Shown here in pieces: positions 35,601-47,155 of a stretch of DNA of 64,000 bases; within the stretch, counting starts at the first letter, position 1, and the number at the start of each line of letters is the position of its first letter. Below the pieces are notes generated by a model. That model was not told the origin of the DNA and ran no database searches. It saw only the letters and a list, made by a program, of their open reading frames with translations. Origin of the DNA: Bettongia penicillata ogilbyi (Eukaryota; Chordata; Mammalia; Diprotodontia; Potoroidae); NCBI GenBank assembly GCA_023548195.1, contig JAJHZJ010000270.1, positions 1,054,001 through 1,118,000 on the forward strand, written 5' to 3'. The translations under genes were made by a program, and so were the position numbers.

Positions 35601-38125
35601 ATGACACAAAAATGTGAACAAGTCACTTCAGTTCTCCAGGCCTCAGATTCTTCATTTGCAAGATGGAGGAGGGGTTGAGTAAAGACTCCTTTCATCCTCT
35701 TATACCTCACAGGGGTTGTTATGAGGAAAATAACAGGAGGACCCGTAAAGTACACCCCCTGACACCATGTCTTGGGGTATCCCTAGTCCTCATATTCCAG
35801 GACTTCCTTGTTCCTTACGAAGGCTGCTACTATTTCTGGTCTGTCTTACCTGCTTATCATTATCTTCCAACCCTGGAGCAGGTAGCCCTCTAGGTTCTTG
35901 GGTGGAGGCTTTTGACTGAGTCCAAGTTTTCCAGAGCAAATCCTTTTGTTAAGGGGATTTGTTCTGTGAAATTTGGATTCAGTCAAAGACTTGAGGGCCA
36001 TGGTTAGCCTCGAAGCCATGAGTACTAAGTGGCACCCAACCCTGTCCTGGCCTCTACCTACTCATTCCTATCAGAAGTTTTAAAAAGACAAGGTAGTGTT
36101 TGATGCATGTTTTAGGATCTTTTAGCTAGGCAACACTGGGATGCCCCCATTGTGAATAAGGTGATGCTTGAAGCATGAAAGTGCAGATTTTTATATCCTT
36201 TAAAAATTGCAGGTGCTAAATCTAGATCATATACAGGAAGCCTAGAAAATTTACAGGCTATATATACAAAATGTAAAACTGTTACCTGGAGTACCAGAAT
36301 TCCTTTTGAAATAAACAGAATTAGATTTAGAGGAGCGGATGCATTTTGTTGATTACAGGGATCACTAAGCTGGAAGGGACCTCAGAGCTCACCTTGTACC
36401 AATATCTCATTTTACAAATGAAGAAACAGAGGCACAATAGATGAAGTGATTACCCAGAAGTCACATGAGTACTAAGTGGCAGAATGGGAATTTGAACCCA
36501 AGTGCTCTGACTGTACACAGCAGTTGGTGATGACATTACATAATATCACTTCTATGAGCATGAATGTTAGTGGAAGTAGATTAGCTGAAGCATTAGAGGG
36601 GAATGTAAAAAAGAAAACCCTCAAATTTCCTCTTGTGGGCTTGCTTCCTTTAGTCCTATTCTGCGTAGGAAAATTTCACTAATTGAAAAACAACCTCAGC
36701 TTGCCTAGGTTTCTAAGCCTGGATGACACTTGGTGACACGTTACACATCTCTAACTTAGTAAGAGGAAACCCAATAATCAATGCTATTTCTATTCACTAC
36801 ATATATTGTGTGAAGAAGCGTTGAGGGAAACAATGAAGGCCAAAGTTGAACCAAGTAGCTTGGTTTCCCTGCTCTCACTGTTTCTCTATCCACAGTACAG
36901 ATGCTGCTGATGCTTATGGAGAGGGGAAATAAAGTTTCTTGAAGTGCTAAAAAATAAATATTCAATGTAGCATTAAACCAGGAACTCAGACAAGCTGGGT
37001 TTTATTCCCAAATCAACTACTTATGGCCCTAAGGAGAGAGAGCCCTTAAATTGTGCATGTTGTGGACTTCTCACCTGGAAATGAAGGTAGTAGTTACTCA
37101 ATTACTTCATAGGTATCTCAGAAGAATTTTTAAAAGGAAGACGGGAGAGGGGAGGAAATGGAAGTGGAATTGATTGTAGTAGGAGGAAACATCAGGATGC
37201 AACTATCCATTTTTTTTTTTAGTTCAAGTAGTAAGAGGTATCCCTTGTAATTTGTAAACTATGGTGAGTTACTTACCTAGAGCTGTCATTGTAGCTTTTG
37301 TCACTGTAGCTTTTATAAAAGAAACCCCCTAAGATGTCTGAAGCTGCCCTTGGTGAACAAAGGTTAGTGAAAATTAAAAGATTTCTTAGAAGGAGACTTT
37401 TAATCCATTCAAGGAAATCTCACTGATAGCTAGAGCATCACTTACTAATGAAAGGGTATGGAGTAAACTGCACTTACTGATGAGCACAAACACAGCCAAG
37501 CTGAGTCAGATGTTAAAAAATACATGACAGCTCATTTACAAAGAAAGCTGTTAGCAATCTCATTCTTCACTAGTGCTCTAAGCTGGTGACTGGTCTTGAC
37601 ATCTTCGAAAAAAGTAAAATTTCTGTGTCCTTTTTCTGAGTAGGATGATTTTACTCTCAATTTTCACAAGATCTGGAAGAAATAGCTTTATAAGCCAGGA
37701 GAAATGGCAGTTACTTTAACAACTGGAAACAGAATCCAGCTTTCTCAGCTCACTGTCCAGTGTCCTAAAATTACCCATGCAACTTCTTATCCAGTAAAAC
37801 GACCTCTTGAGAAACTAACGTTTTATTACCTTATTGACTTGACAATGCAGGCTTTGCAGAACCGGTGGCCACAGGGGGTTTGCACAGCTTCCCGTAGTGC
37901 CATCAGACAGATGGGACACTCATATTTGCTTTCAAGGGGTGGATCAAACTCCACATCATAGCCTTGAATCTCGTCCATCAAGGAGCTGGAAAGATTCCCA
38001 GGAATGGTGCTCCCATTTACACTATCCTCCTTTGCACCAGTGCTACAGGCACTGGCCATGGCAGTACAACAGTCGCTGTCTGGCTGGTTGGCACCGCAGC
38101 TGTCTTCACAGTTTACCAGACTCAT
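28743..38125 (-). CDS. TRAF6: TRAF6, complete coding region in six exons (539 residues)
   Basis: TRAF6 is a cytoplasmic RING E3 ubiquitin ligase that builds K63-linked chains with UBC13/UEV1A. It links TLR/IL-1R-MyD88-IRAK, CD40 and RANK to TAK1, IKK and MAPK. Coding exons on the minus strand are 38125-37830, 35007-34857, 33902-33744, 32021-31950, 30103-30026 and 29606-28743, together 1620 bp. The RING starts at C70 ([20 protein letters not shown]) and ends in exon 3 (HKCPVDNEI). K124 (FAKREIL), the known auto-ubiquitination site, is kept. TRAF zinc fingers follow ([36 protein letters not shown]), then a coiled coil at about 305-366 and the TRAF-C/MATH domain from about 367 (NGIYIWK) to the end (PRSTDAGV). 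The ATG at 38123-38125 is chosen because [11 protein letters not shown] matches the family start; an in-frame ATG seven codons upstream (38144-38146) would be a noncanonical extension. The protein is 17 residues longer than human, all before the coiled coil. Confidence 0.96.
29705..29880 (-). repeat. MIR-type SINE in TRAF6 intron
   Basis: It reads 'agtttgcaaagcattttatgtacattatccatcttactctcacaacaaccttgtgagttcgatgc', then a degenerate 'actgagcctcagcggctaagtgac'. Reverse-oriented MIR text. Confidence 0.75.
30026..30103 (-). CDS. TRAF6: TRAF6 coding exon (zinc-finger end), 78 bp
   Basis: It encodes 26 residues, [16 protein letters not shown] and then [10 protein letters not shown], part of the last TRAF-type zinc finger. 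The acceptor is a T-run plus CCAG before 30103. The donor is AAG|GTGAGT at 30026/30025. Both ends are phase 0. It is too short to stand out as an open frame. Confidence 0.95.
31508..31536. repeat. (CA)n microsatellite
   Basis: Short CA/GACA run in a TRAF6 intron. Confidence 0.9.
31950..32021 (-). CDS. TRAF6: TRAF6 coding exon (zinc finger), 72 bp
   Basis: It encodes 24 residues, [16 protein letters not shown] then NTMLIREQ. The acceptor TGCAG ends at 32022 and the donor is CAG|GTAGAG at 31950/31949. Phase 0 at both ends fits the flanking exons only if the preceding exon stops at 33744. Confidence 0.95.
32690..32900 (-). repeat. MIR-type SINE in TRAF6 intron
   Basis: It reads 'gctctgtgctaaagagctgtacaattattacctcatttgctcttcacaacgaccctgaaaggcaggtgctctta', then 'ctattttacagaggaagaaaccaaggcaaacagagg'. 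Confidence 0.8.
33744..33902 (-). CDS. TRAF6: TRAF6 coding exon (zinc fingers) with GC splice donor
   Basis: It encodes 53 residues from [16 protein letters not shown] to PMPFEEKE. The acceptor is CTTACAG before 33902. The reading frame and family alignment (FEEKE then FHDQN) require the exon to end GAG at 33744, where the intron starts GCACGT. The nearest GT, four bases on, would shift the frame. So this intron is GC-AG. Confidence 0.92.
34857..35007 (-). CDS. TRAF6: TRAF6 coding exon (end of RING, first zinc finger)
   Basis: After acceptor ATCATAG (ends 35008) the exon completes the split Arg99 codon and encodes [20 protein letters not shown], then [20 protein letters not shown] and KMELRHLE. 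It includes K124. The donor is GAG|GTGGAC at 34857/34856. A T-rich stretch on the minus strand precedes it. Confidence 0.95.
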
Positions 38126-38151
38126 AGTTACTAAATGGCCAAGCAACTTCT
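37830..38151 (-). CDS. TRAF6: TRAF6 first coding exon (26 nt of 5' UTR plus residues 1-98 and part of 99)
   Basis: The acceptor TTTCTCTAG ends at 38152, after an exceptional T/C tract at about 38158-38195. Translation starts at 38125. The exon encodes the acidic N terminus ([20 protein letters not shown]) and most of the RING with its C-x2-C, C-x-H and C-x2-C ligands. The donor is ATAAG|GTAATA at 37830/37829. Confidence 0.95.
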
Positions 38152-39349
38152 CTAGAGAAACAGCAAAAAAAAAGAAAAAAAGAAAAGAAAAGCTTAAAAT
38201 TGGATTTGTTTAATTGTCTTTGTTCAATTTTTGGCTTTAAGCAAAGCAATTATTCCCTCAAATCTTGGCTCAGATGCCATTTCCTCCATTCAGCCTTCTC
38301 TAAAACTACCCACCCACCTACTCTTCCTCTTCAAACATCCCAAGGGCCCTCTGACCCTCCCTTGTATGCTTTTTTGTGTATACACTTTTTCTTCTGTTAC
38401 GTTTTAAGTTCCTTTCAAATAAGAGTTGTACATATCCATCTCTAAATTCCTGACACCCCAAACACCCACAGGTGCTTAATAAAGGTCAAAAGAATGGCAA
38501 TAGGGTGCAGTAGAAGGGGTGCTAGATTGGAGGAGGCACATCTCACCCCGAAACCTAGCTGTGCCCTTTCCTGGGACCTGGGTGGTCTTGGGCACTTCAC
38601 TCAATCGCTCTGAGCCTCAGCTGAGGCAGAAGCAAGTGAGATTACAAGCAATCCGAGCTGGCTTTAAATCCAGGACGCTACGGTCTCTCTTTGGTTCGTC
38701 ACTTCCCATGTGCAGAAGCATTACAACAGCTGACACAGAACTTTAAACTTTAAAAAAATGTACATTATCTCACTGATCCTCACAAGAGCCCTGAGTGGAG
38801 GTGGTTTATAATCCCTATTCTGGGACCAAAAAAAACCCTAAGGATCAGAGGGTTTAAGTAATTGATTCCAATGATCATGATCAAGTATCTGAGGTAGCTT
38901 CCTGCTACCCCAAGCACCTTCACACATGACCTGGCTCCTTGACGTCAGGATCTCTTATTTTTGTCTTCATATTCTCAGCTCCCTATACTATTTGCATGTG
39001 CACACATGCATGTATGCCTGAGCTTTACCTATACATGCATGGATGTATTTTAAAATCAAGGTCTCCCCATCTTACCCAAGTGAGAAATGCAGGGGATATT
39101 CATAAACCCATTCTTAGCACTAACTGGAAGAAGTTTTTACCTGCTTGCTTCATTTCAGACCTAGGCAACCTGATGGCCTTCTACTTCCAGGGGCTCTGAT
39201 GTCAAACACTGTGGCCATCCAATCAGCACTGCCCATCATCAGCATTGCCCACTCAGCTCAGAACTTGTGAGCTCAAGAGATCCAGTACCTTTAGCCACCC
39301 CTGCAGCTAAAGTTGGAGGTACGTACTACTACAATGCCCACACAATTAA

Positions 39350-39676
39350 ATTGAGAGCATTTAACTAATAGTTTATTATGTGCCAAAACCAGGGATAGGA
39401 AGCCAACAGGAGACAGTTTCCCCTTAATGAGGGGAAGGAACAACATGAACATTAATAAGCCATATCCAATATACACAAAAATAGTGGGAGGAGGGTAAGG
39501 TATTAACCACTAAAGGAAAAGGTCTATTTGTAGAAGGTGACATGCACTTGAAGGGAGCACAGAGGTTCCACGAGGCAGAGAGCAGGTGGAGAACATTCTA
39601 AGACCAAGGGAATGGCTGTTCCAAGTCAGGAATGCTATATAAAGACAAAAGTCAGCAGGCCAGTGTAGCTGGAATG
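39350..39676 (+). repeat. Ancient LINE fragment, cut by the RTE insertion
   Basis: It reads 'tagtttattatgtgccaaaacc', 'agaaggtgacatgcacttgaagggagcac' and 'gtcagcaggccagtgtagctggaat', the same old family as 17155-18240. It stops where RTE sequence begins. Confidence 0.5.
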
Positions 39677-40598
39677 GTTGGTTGGCTGTTGTCCTTCCTT
39701 TCCGAAAAGGACCAAAATGACATCACCATGACAAAATGAAGTTTCAGTGTGGCCAACTGTGGTTGATCAGACCAATATGAGCTCAGAATGCTCTACCACA
39801 GGTTGGGCACAGATGGTCCGTATGAATATCTGGGGTGGTTACTCCAACATTGGCACACCCTATGTTTCCTTTGTGCTGTCTCAATTCTGCTTTGCACATA
39901 AAGCACAGCACCCTTTCTGATGTGGGCATGCCATGCTGAGCAGTCCTGTGCCAGTATCTTTCATGTTGCACAGTCAAATCCAAAGTCCTTCAGAGAGACC
40001 TTGAGAGTGTCCTTGTATTGCTTCTTCTGGTCACCATTTGATCGCCTGCCCCATGGGAATTCTCCACAAAATAGTCTTTTTGGCAAGTGTACATTTTTAC
40101 ATTCGAACAACATGGCCAGCCCATTGGAGCTGCACTCTCTGAAGCATAGCTTGAATACTTGGCAGTTCAGCTCAAGCAAGGACTTCAGTGTCTAGTACCT
40201 TATCCTGCCAGGTGATCCTCAGAATCTTCCTAAGACAGTTCAAATGGAAGCAATTCAGTTTCCTGGCATGGCGCTGGTAGACTGTCCATGTTTCACAGGC
40301 ATACAACAATGAAGTCAGCACAACAGTTCAGTAGGCCTTCCATTTGGTAGTCAGTCTAATACCTCTTCTCTCTTAAACTTTTCTCTGGAGCCTTCCAAAC
40401 ACTGAGCTAGTTCTGGCAATGCGTGCGTCAATCTCCTTGTTACTGTGTACATCCCTGGAAAATACCCTACCAAGGTAAATGAACTTGTCCACAGAATTCA
40501 AAACTTCTCCATTTGTTGTAACTAATGATTCCATGTATGGATGTGTGGTGGTGGCTGATGGAGCACCTGTGTTTTCATGGTGTTAATTATTAGGCCAA
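39677..40598 (-). mobile_element. RTE LINE, 3' segment (C-terminal reverse transcriptase end to 3' tail)
   Basis: Minus-strand translation gives FGLIINTMKTQVLHQPPP at the start, then a region ending in GEFPWGRRSNGDQKKQYKD and TLKVSLKDFGFDC, which is the typical C terminus of RTE-clade (BovB/RTE-1 group) ORF2. A C-rich CxxC-type end with HTDHLCPTCGRAF follows. The 3' end has short CCAA-type units (plus strand ttggttgg at about 39678) as RTE elements do. Stops and frameshifts make it inactive. It forms one element with the opposite-strand segment next to it. Confidence 0.85.
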
Positions 40599-40807
40599 AA
40601 GTAGCACAGCAAAGCACCTGGTGCTGATTCTATTCCAGCTGAGATTTACAAGGTGGGGGAACCATTACTCATACAAAAGTTGACTGAAATTTTCCAGGTT
40701 ATATTGCAAGAGGAGATTATTCCCCCAGGAGTTCAAGGATGCCACCACCATCCATTTCTATAAAGGTAAAGAGAATAGATTGTCCACTGACAATCAGGTA
40801 GGGGAAT

Positions 40808-40850
<43 letters not shown>

Positions 40851-41490
40851 TCTCTCTTAGTCACTGCTGACAAAATTCTTGCTAGAGTCCTCCTTAACAG
40901 GCTGATCCTTCACCTGGAAAATGGTCATATACCTGAGAGCCAGTATAGGTTCAGAAAGGGCCAAAGAACAGTCGATATGGTGTTTGCTGTCCAACAATTC
41001 CAGGAGAAATGCCAAGAGCAGAACAGAGGTCTGTATACAATGTTTGCAGATCTGACCAAGGCCTTTGACACTGTTAGTTGTGAGGGCTTATGGAAAATTA
41101 TGCCAAAATTTTGTTGCCTGGAGAAGTTCATCAGTATTGTATATCAATTTCATAACAGCACATTTACCTGGGTTCTGGATAGTGGACAGTGCTCTCCAGC
41201 CTTCCCAGTCACCAGTGGAGTGAAACAGGGCTGTGTGCTTGCTCCCATGCTTTTTAGCATGATGTTTTCAGCCATGTTGTCAAATGCTTTCAATGAGGAT
41301 GAACATGTCATCAAGGTCACCTACCATACTGATGGTAAATTCTTCAATTTGAAAGGCTACAAGCCAAGAACAAAATGGAGGGAGTGTTGGTGCATGATTT
41401 TCTATTTGCAGATGGTTGTGTACTCAACGCAGCCTCCGAAGCTGAGGAGCTGGAATACAGAGTTCTGAACGACAGGTTTGCAGGTTTATA
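40599..41490 (+). mobile_element. RTE LINE, inverted 5' segment (reverse transcriptase core)
   Basis: The plus strand encodes KAPGADSIPAEIYKVGEP at 40605-40660, then KILARVLLNRLILHLENGH, YRFRKGQRTVDMVFAVQQFQ, MFADLTKAFDTVSCEGLW and SGVKQGCVLAPMLFSMMF. These are reverse transcriptase motifs of the RTE clade, with an F/Y-ADD-like 'FADGC' reachable only after a frameshift near 41395. The segment ends at NDRFAGL (about 41490), just where the minus-strand segment takes over. A (TG)n tract replaces codons at 40811-40849. Confidence 0.85.
40811..40857. repeat. (TG)n(TC)n microsatellite inside the RTE
   Basis: About 20 TG units followed by TCTCTCTC interrupt the reverse transcriptase frame between 'TDNQ' and 'SLLVTADKILA'. 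Confidence 0.95.
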
Positions 41491-43959
41491 GTGTCTATGT
41501 CTATAAAAATTTTAAGATCAATTTCTGATCTGCCTATTCAGATAACAAAGTTGAAATACAGGTGAGTCTCTGGTGTATTACATCAACTAGAATGAATAAT
41601 TGATAATCTCTTTTCCATAAAGTACTTTTATTAACTGAAAGCTAGGAAACACAAGACTTAGATTCTCTTTAAAGCCACACTAAACCATCTTATTTAAAAA
41701 ACTAAGATGTAATGACTTCTTACTTCTTTCTCATCTCTCCAGTGTTCTGAATTAAGAAAACCATCACTTGTAGTTCTAAGAGCCTGTGAACTCAGTAGTA
41801 GAATTATAAACCATTTTCATTTTTTTTTAAAAGAGTATTTTACAGAAAGACTTAGTACCTAAGGTGAGAAAACAGTGACTCTGTGACCAGCAAAAACAGG
41901 CTCAGCCCAGAACTCCCCAGCTGCTTCATTTCAGACGAAGAGGCTTTTCAAGCTGGCAAAGCCTTTGCTCCTCCTGCCTCTTCCTCCTCCAACTGGTGAT
42001 TCCTCCCTGGAAACCTCCATTGAAAGAAGTGCCCATGCAAGTCCCAGCCCTTCACAAATGGTTCTCCCCAAGGCTACTACTTCTCACCTTCCTCTAGTTT
42101 TTTTCAGCTCCCTTTGATTTTGTGCCATTAAAATGTAATCTCCTCGAAGGCAGTTCCCTAGGACTTGGCAAGGTACCTGCAACAACCTATGGACTTACTA
42201 TCATGAAATGCCCTCTTGCTCTTTCAGTCTGTCCGTCTGGTGTTAAAAATTGGGAAGTAATAGTCTTCAAAAAAACAGTGTTTATATTTTACCTTTTTAA
42301 AACAATGAGTACCTATCTAAATAGTCTATTTTGCTTTCAATAGTGACTTTTTTTTCTTTGTTTACATGATATTATACAATTGTTTTAAGAATCTGAAAGT
42401 ATGTTTCTCTTTGTAAGCAGCTTATTTGCTACAGAGGAGCTCCTCAAGAACTGGAATGAATTTTTAAAACAGGTTGTTAGAAATAATATTTCCTAGTGAT
42501 ATAACAGATAAAATCTCATTTATTTTAAAACGGTCAAACATGGAACAATAATCAAATATGCTACCTAATAGTCTAATGGCATAAAAGTAATAAAATGTCT
42601 GTTACTATTTTACAGGAATCAAGCAGTCTAAAATTATAGCTAAAACTAACCCAAATAACTCTGATAATCAAAATGAAAGCAAATGCATATCACAGGATCA
42701 AAGAAGCATACATGTAGAAGAAGGTGAGGCCTTAGAGGCCATTGGATCCAACTCAGTTGAAGAAACTGGGACTCGAGATGAAAAACTTGCCAAGGGTCAC
42801 ATAGTAAGGGTCTGAGGCATCATTTGGACCCAGATCATCCTGAGTCCTGTTGGGGGGATAGAAAAGTGGTTATAATTGATCTTTGGCTTCAATCTTTTCT
42901 AGTTTCAGAGTCAAAAAATATTTTAGGAAAAAATAGATGCTTCCAAGGATGAAAAAAAAGATACTTGGGTTAGAGTTTGTTCAGACTTGGTGTAAATTAT
43001 TTTCAAAGACCAGTTTAGCTACACAGCATAGCTCTGCAATGAAAACGCTGATTTTTTTTTTTAAACATGATAATAAAAACTTTATCTTTCACTTTCAGGC
43101 TTGCAAAAAATGTCTCATAGCCTATTATCTCATTTCAGTCTCACAACCATCTTGAGGTACGTTCTCTGGCTATCATTCTAGCCTCTTTTTACGTAGCACT
43201 ATGACAGAAAAAACTGCACAGGCCGTAGGTTCAAGTACTGGCTCTGCCGCTACCACAAGTCCTTTTAGACAAATTGATGAACTTCTGTGGGTGTCACTTT
43301 CTGTACCTGGGAAACAAAAGAGTCAGACCAAAAAACTTCTAAGGTCCCTTCTACCTCTGTATCTAAGATACTATGAAGAAAGTGAAGTTTACATAAATGA
43401 TGAAACACCATAAGTATCATACACTGAGGTCTCTCCTTCATGAACACATGCCTTTCGACAACACCCTTCTGTTACTGAAATGAGTATTTTAAAAATTCAA
43501 GTGAAAATGCAATGTGTTTTAAATAGCTTTTTAATCAGTAAATAAAACAAAATTAGCAGGTAAAATAAATTCATACTGACATGCTCACTACAGTTATATC
43601 ACTGTTTTTACTAGTTCTGCTAGAAACACTGTAGGTTACTGCCATACATGACATGTGCAACTCTTCATAAAGAAATCTTGCTATTTCTTAAAGTGAAAAT
43701 AGTATTTTTTCTGAATGTATTTTATAACATTAAATAGCAAAATAGCAAAATAAAATAAAAAAAGTAAAAAAATGAATATACTTTTATATGATGACTAATA
43801 ATAGCAATTTACAAAGCACCTTGTATATTATCTCAGATCTTTTTTAAAGACAAAAAAGAGGAAAAAAATCAGCACAGTTGAGCAATACATCAAAAAAATT
43901 TCTGAAAATATATGTAATATACACCCCTAGTGTTACTAGGACCTCTCAACTCTACAAAG

Positions 43960-44170
43960 GGATGGTTTACAGTGTCTTAAGGTTTGCACAGTATTTATTA
44001 ATTCCTTTGAGTCTCTAACACTTAGATATATTAGGAAATAGTTCTGTTTTACATATTAGGAAACTGAGGCTCAGTGAGATCACACAGCTGGTGAATACCA
44101 GAGGGAGAACCTGGCCACATCTCCTTCAGAATCCGAGGCCACCACTTTATCCACCAGGCCAGCACTCATT
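43960..44170 (-). repeat. MIR-type SINE in TRAF6 intron 1
   Basis: It reads 'ctgttttacatattaggaaactgaggctcagtgagatcacacagctggtgaataccagaggg' and 'cactttatccaccaggccagca'. Confidence 0.8.
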
Positions 44171-45191
44171 TTTTTCCTGAAATGTATCTATTGAGGTGAT
44201 GCTGCTGATAAAGGCCCAACTCTGATCAAACATTACTCCATTTTAATATTTCATACAAGTTTTCCGCCAGTAGTGTCCCTATTTAATAATTCACTCTTCT
44301 AAAACTAGCCTACAGAGCATGTATTCCTCCCTCCCCTGGCAGAGACGCAGACTTCTGCAGAGCTATCAGGCTACAGGAGTGACTTGAGAGCTGCTCTGGA
44401 AGCAGGATTCATGAGCCTTCAGCCTGCCGGTAACAACACTGCCAGACCCAGCTTTGCTCCCCTTCAGCCCTGAGCCCAGACCAGCTTTTTCTGCCTGACT
44501 GGAGCTGCCAGAGCTTGTGGTCTGACTCCCTTTGAGAACTCTCTGTGCCACTAGGAAACACAACGATCTGAGCGGGAGATCCTTAGGTTTTCATTTAATA
44601 CAAATGAAAACACAATGACAACAATAACTTAAGTGGCCAAGTGACTATTTTAAAATGCTTCTGAAGACAACTATTTCTCAGACTTCCTTGGAGTTCCAGC
44701 AATAGGGATGCTCCCCATACCCTGCAGGCATCTTACGCACACAGAGCTATTTGGACATCGCCTCCTCCACTAAAACTGGAACCTTCAGAGTACTGGGTTT
44801 GCATTTTTGCCTCTGTGTAGCCACAATGCTTAGCCTTGTGCCTGACACAGGGTAAGAGCTAAGTAAAGGCCTGCTGAGACCAAGGAGAAAGCTGTTCAGT
44901 TAAGTCCACTTTTTCCACGTTCTACTCACTCATCAAACAATCCATTTTGTTGGAACTCTTGATTTTTATTCTTTCTCAGTTCAATTAAAAAAAAAATCAA
45001 AGGCTTTTCCCGCAAATTAAACTCATCTTTTCTGGTAAATGCATTTTCTAAGAAAATATATTCAATAATATTAGTCCAATTTTGGTGGAAAAAAATTCAT
45101 AGTAAGGATGCAGCTTAAAGACATCAACCAGGTATTAAAAGAAAACACTGGAATGATTGAAAATTTTATCAAAAAATAGTCCTTGCTTTAG

Positions 45192-45203
45192 AAGTCAAAA
45201 CCA
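45192..45203. repeat. HAL1 target-site duplication, left copy
   Basis: AAGTCAAAACCA, directly before the HAL1 start. An identical copy is at 48054-48065. Confidence 0.88.
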
Positions 45204-45865
45204 GGGGGGAGGAGCCAAGATGGCGGAGTAGAAAGACTTAGTGTATGCTAGCTCCGAACCCACAGCCCATAAATTTCCTGTAAAAAGAACTCTCCACAAA
45301 TTCTGGAGCAGACCAAGCCGTGCAGAAACACAGTGGAAGAGATTTCCGTTCCAGAGAGCCCTGGAAAGCCATCCCCAGGGGTCCGTCGCACTCCGGACAG
45401 CGGAGCCCACCCCTGCGCTGTCCTGGCCATGTGGCCCCAAAGAAGCAGATCCGAGCAGGCTTCAGGGATGGAACCTCTGGCGGCCGTGAAGGTCCCTCCA
45501 CCCACAGGCGCTACAGGTCAGTGAGAGAGACTTCTGGGCTTGCCGAGAGGGGAGTGGGATGTCTCCATGACTCGGGCCCCCTCAGGAGGAAGCGGCAGAG
45601 GCAGCGGTGGCCTGGAGCTCCTGGAGCAGCAGGCAGGAGCTCAGGGCCATTTCCAAAGATCTCTGCATAAACCCCCTGAGGGAACTGAGCCTGGGAGGTG
45701 GCCCTGCCCCCACCTGAGCACCAGAACTTAAGCTCACATTGAATAGCAGCTGCACCAGCCACTGAAAGCCCTGAGGCTGGGGAGCAGCATTTGAATCTCA
45801 GACCCCAAGCACTAGCGGAGCTGGGGTGGAGAGGAATCTCAGAAGTCAAGTAACTAGCTGGGAAA

Positions 45866-46962
45866 ATGCCCAGAAAAGGGAAGAAAAATAAGACCATACA
45901 AAGCTACTTTCTTGGGGGGACAGATGTTCCCGCCTTTCATTTCTGATGACGAGGAACAATGCTTACCATCAGGGAAAGACGTGGAGGTCGAGGCCTCTGT
46001 ATCCCAGACATCCGAGGTGGATGTCCAGGCTCAGGTCATGGAAGAACTCAAAAAGGATTTTGAAAATCAAGTTAGACAGGTGGAGGAAAAACTGGGAAGA
46101 GAAATGAGAGAGATGCAAGAAAAGCATGAAAAAACAGGTCAATACCTTGGTAAAGGAGACCCAAAAAAATGCTGAAGAAAATAACACCTTGAAAAATAGG
46201 CTCACTCAATTGGCAAAAGAGGTTCAAAATGCCAATGAGGAGAATAGTTTAAAAAGCAGAATTAGCCAAATGGATAAAGAGGTTCAAAATCTCACTGAAG
46301 AAAATAGTTCTCTCAAAATTAGAGTGGAACAGATGGAGACTAATGACTTTCTGAGAAACCAAGAAATCACAAAACAAAACCTAAAGAATGAAAAAATGGA
46401 AGAGAATGTGAAATATCTCATGGGAAAAACAACTGACCTGGAAAATATATCCAGGAGAGACAATTTAAAAATTATGGGACCACCTGAAAGCCATGATCAA
46501 AAAAGGAGCCTAGACATCATCTTTCATGAAATTATCGAGGAAAACTGCCCTGAGATTCTAGAACCAGAGGGCAAAAGAAGTATTGAAAGAATCCATCGAT
46601 CACCACCTGAAAGAGATCCAAAAAGAGAAACTCCTAGGAACATTGTGGCCAAATTCCAGAATTCCCAGGTCAAGGAGAAAATCTTGCAAGCAGCTAGAAA
46701 GAAACAATTCCAGTATTGTGGAAATACAATCAGGATAACACAAGATCTAGCAGCTTCTACATTAAGGGATCAAAGGGCGTGGAATAGGATATTTCAGAAG
46801 TCAAAGGAACTAGGACTCAAACCAAGAATCACCTACCCAGCAAAACTGAGTATAATACTTCAGGGGAAAATATGGTCTTTCAATGAAACAGAGGACTTTC
46901 AAGCATTCTTGATGAAAAGACCAAAGCTGAAAAGACAATTTGACTTTCAAACACAAGAATGA
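45866..46962 (+). pseudogene. HAL1 ORF1 (RNA-binding chaperone-like protein), frameshifted
   Basis: It starts at ATG 45866 (MPRKGKKNKTIQSYFLGGTD). A frame change near 45930 leads to SDDEEQ and VMEELKKDFENQVRQVEEKL. A second frame change in the A6 run at about 46128-46133 leads to the long frame ending 46962. The last part holds heptad-type coiled-coil repeats (EENNTLKNRLTQLAKEVQN and similar), the RRM-like RRDNLKIMGPPE region and the C-terminal domain (QYCGNTIRITQDLAASTLRD; YPAKLSI). L1 ORF1 proteins form trimers that coat L1 RNA (family knowledge). With two frameshifts it cannot make the full protein, but otherwise it is well preserved. Confidence 0.88.
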
Positions 46963-47095
46963 GAAGAAGCATGAAAAAGTAAACAGTAAAGAGAAGTCAT
47001 AAGGGACTTACCAAAAGTGAACTGTTTACATTCCTACATGGAAAGACAATATTTGTAACTCTTAAAATTTTTCAGTATCTGGGTAGTTGGTGGGA

Positions 47096-47155
47096 TCACA
47101 CATACACATGTACACGCATGCATGCACACACACATACACACATACACGCACATAC
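47096..47155. repeat. CA/TACA simple repeat in HAL1 3' UTR
   Basis: Irregular CACATACA and CATGCA units. Confidence 0.85.

Noticed and set aside
38144..38146. Upstream in-frame ATG as the TRAF6 start (MLGHLVT extension)
   Set aside because: Family proteins start at MSL-NCE. The extra codons lie in the 26-nt 5' UTR part of the exon.
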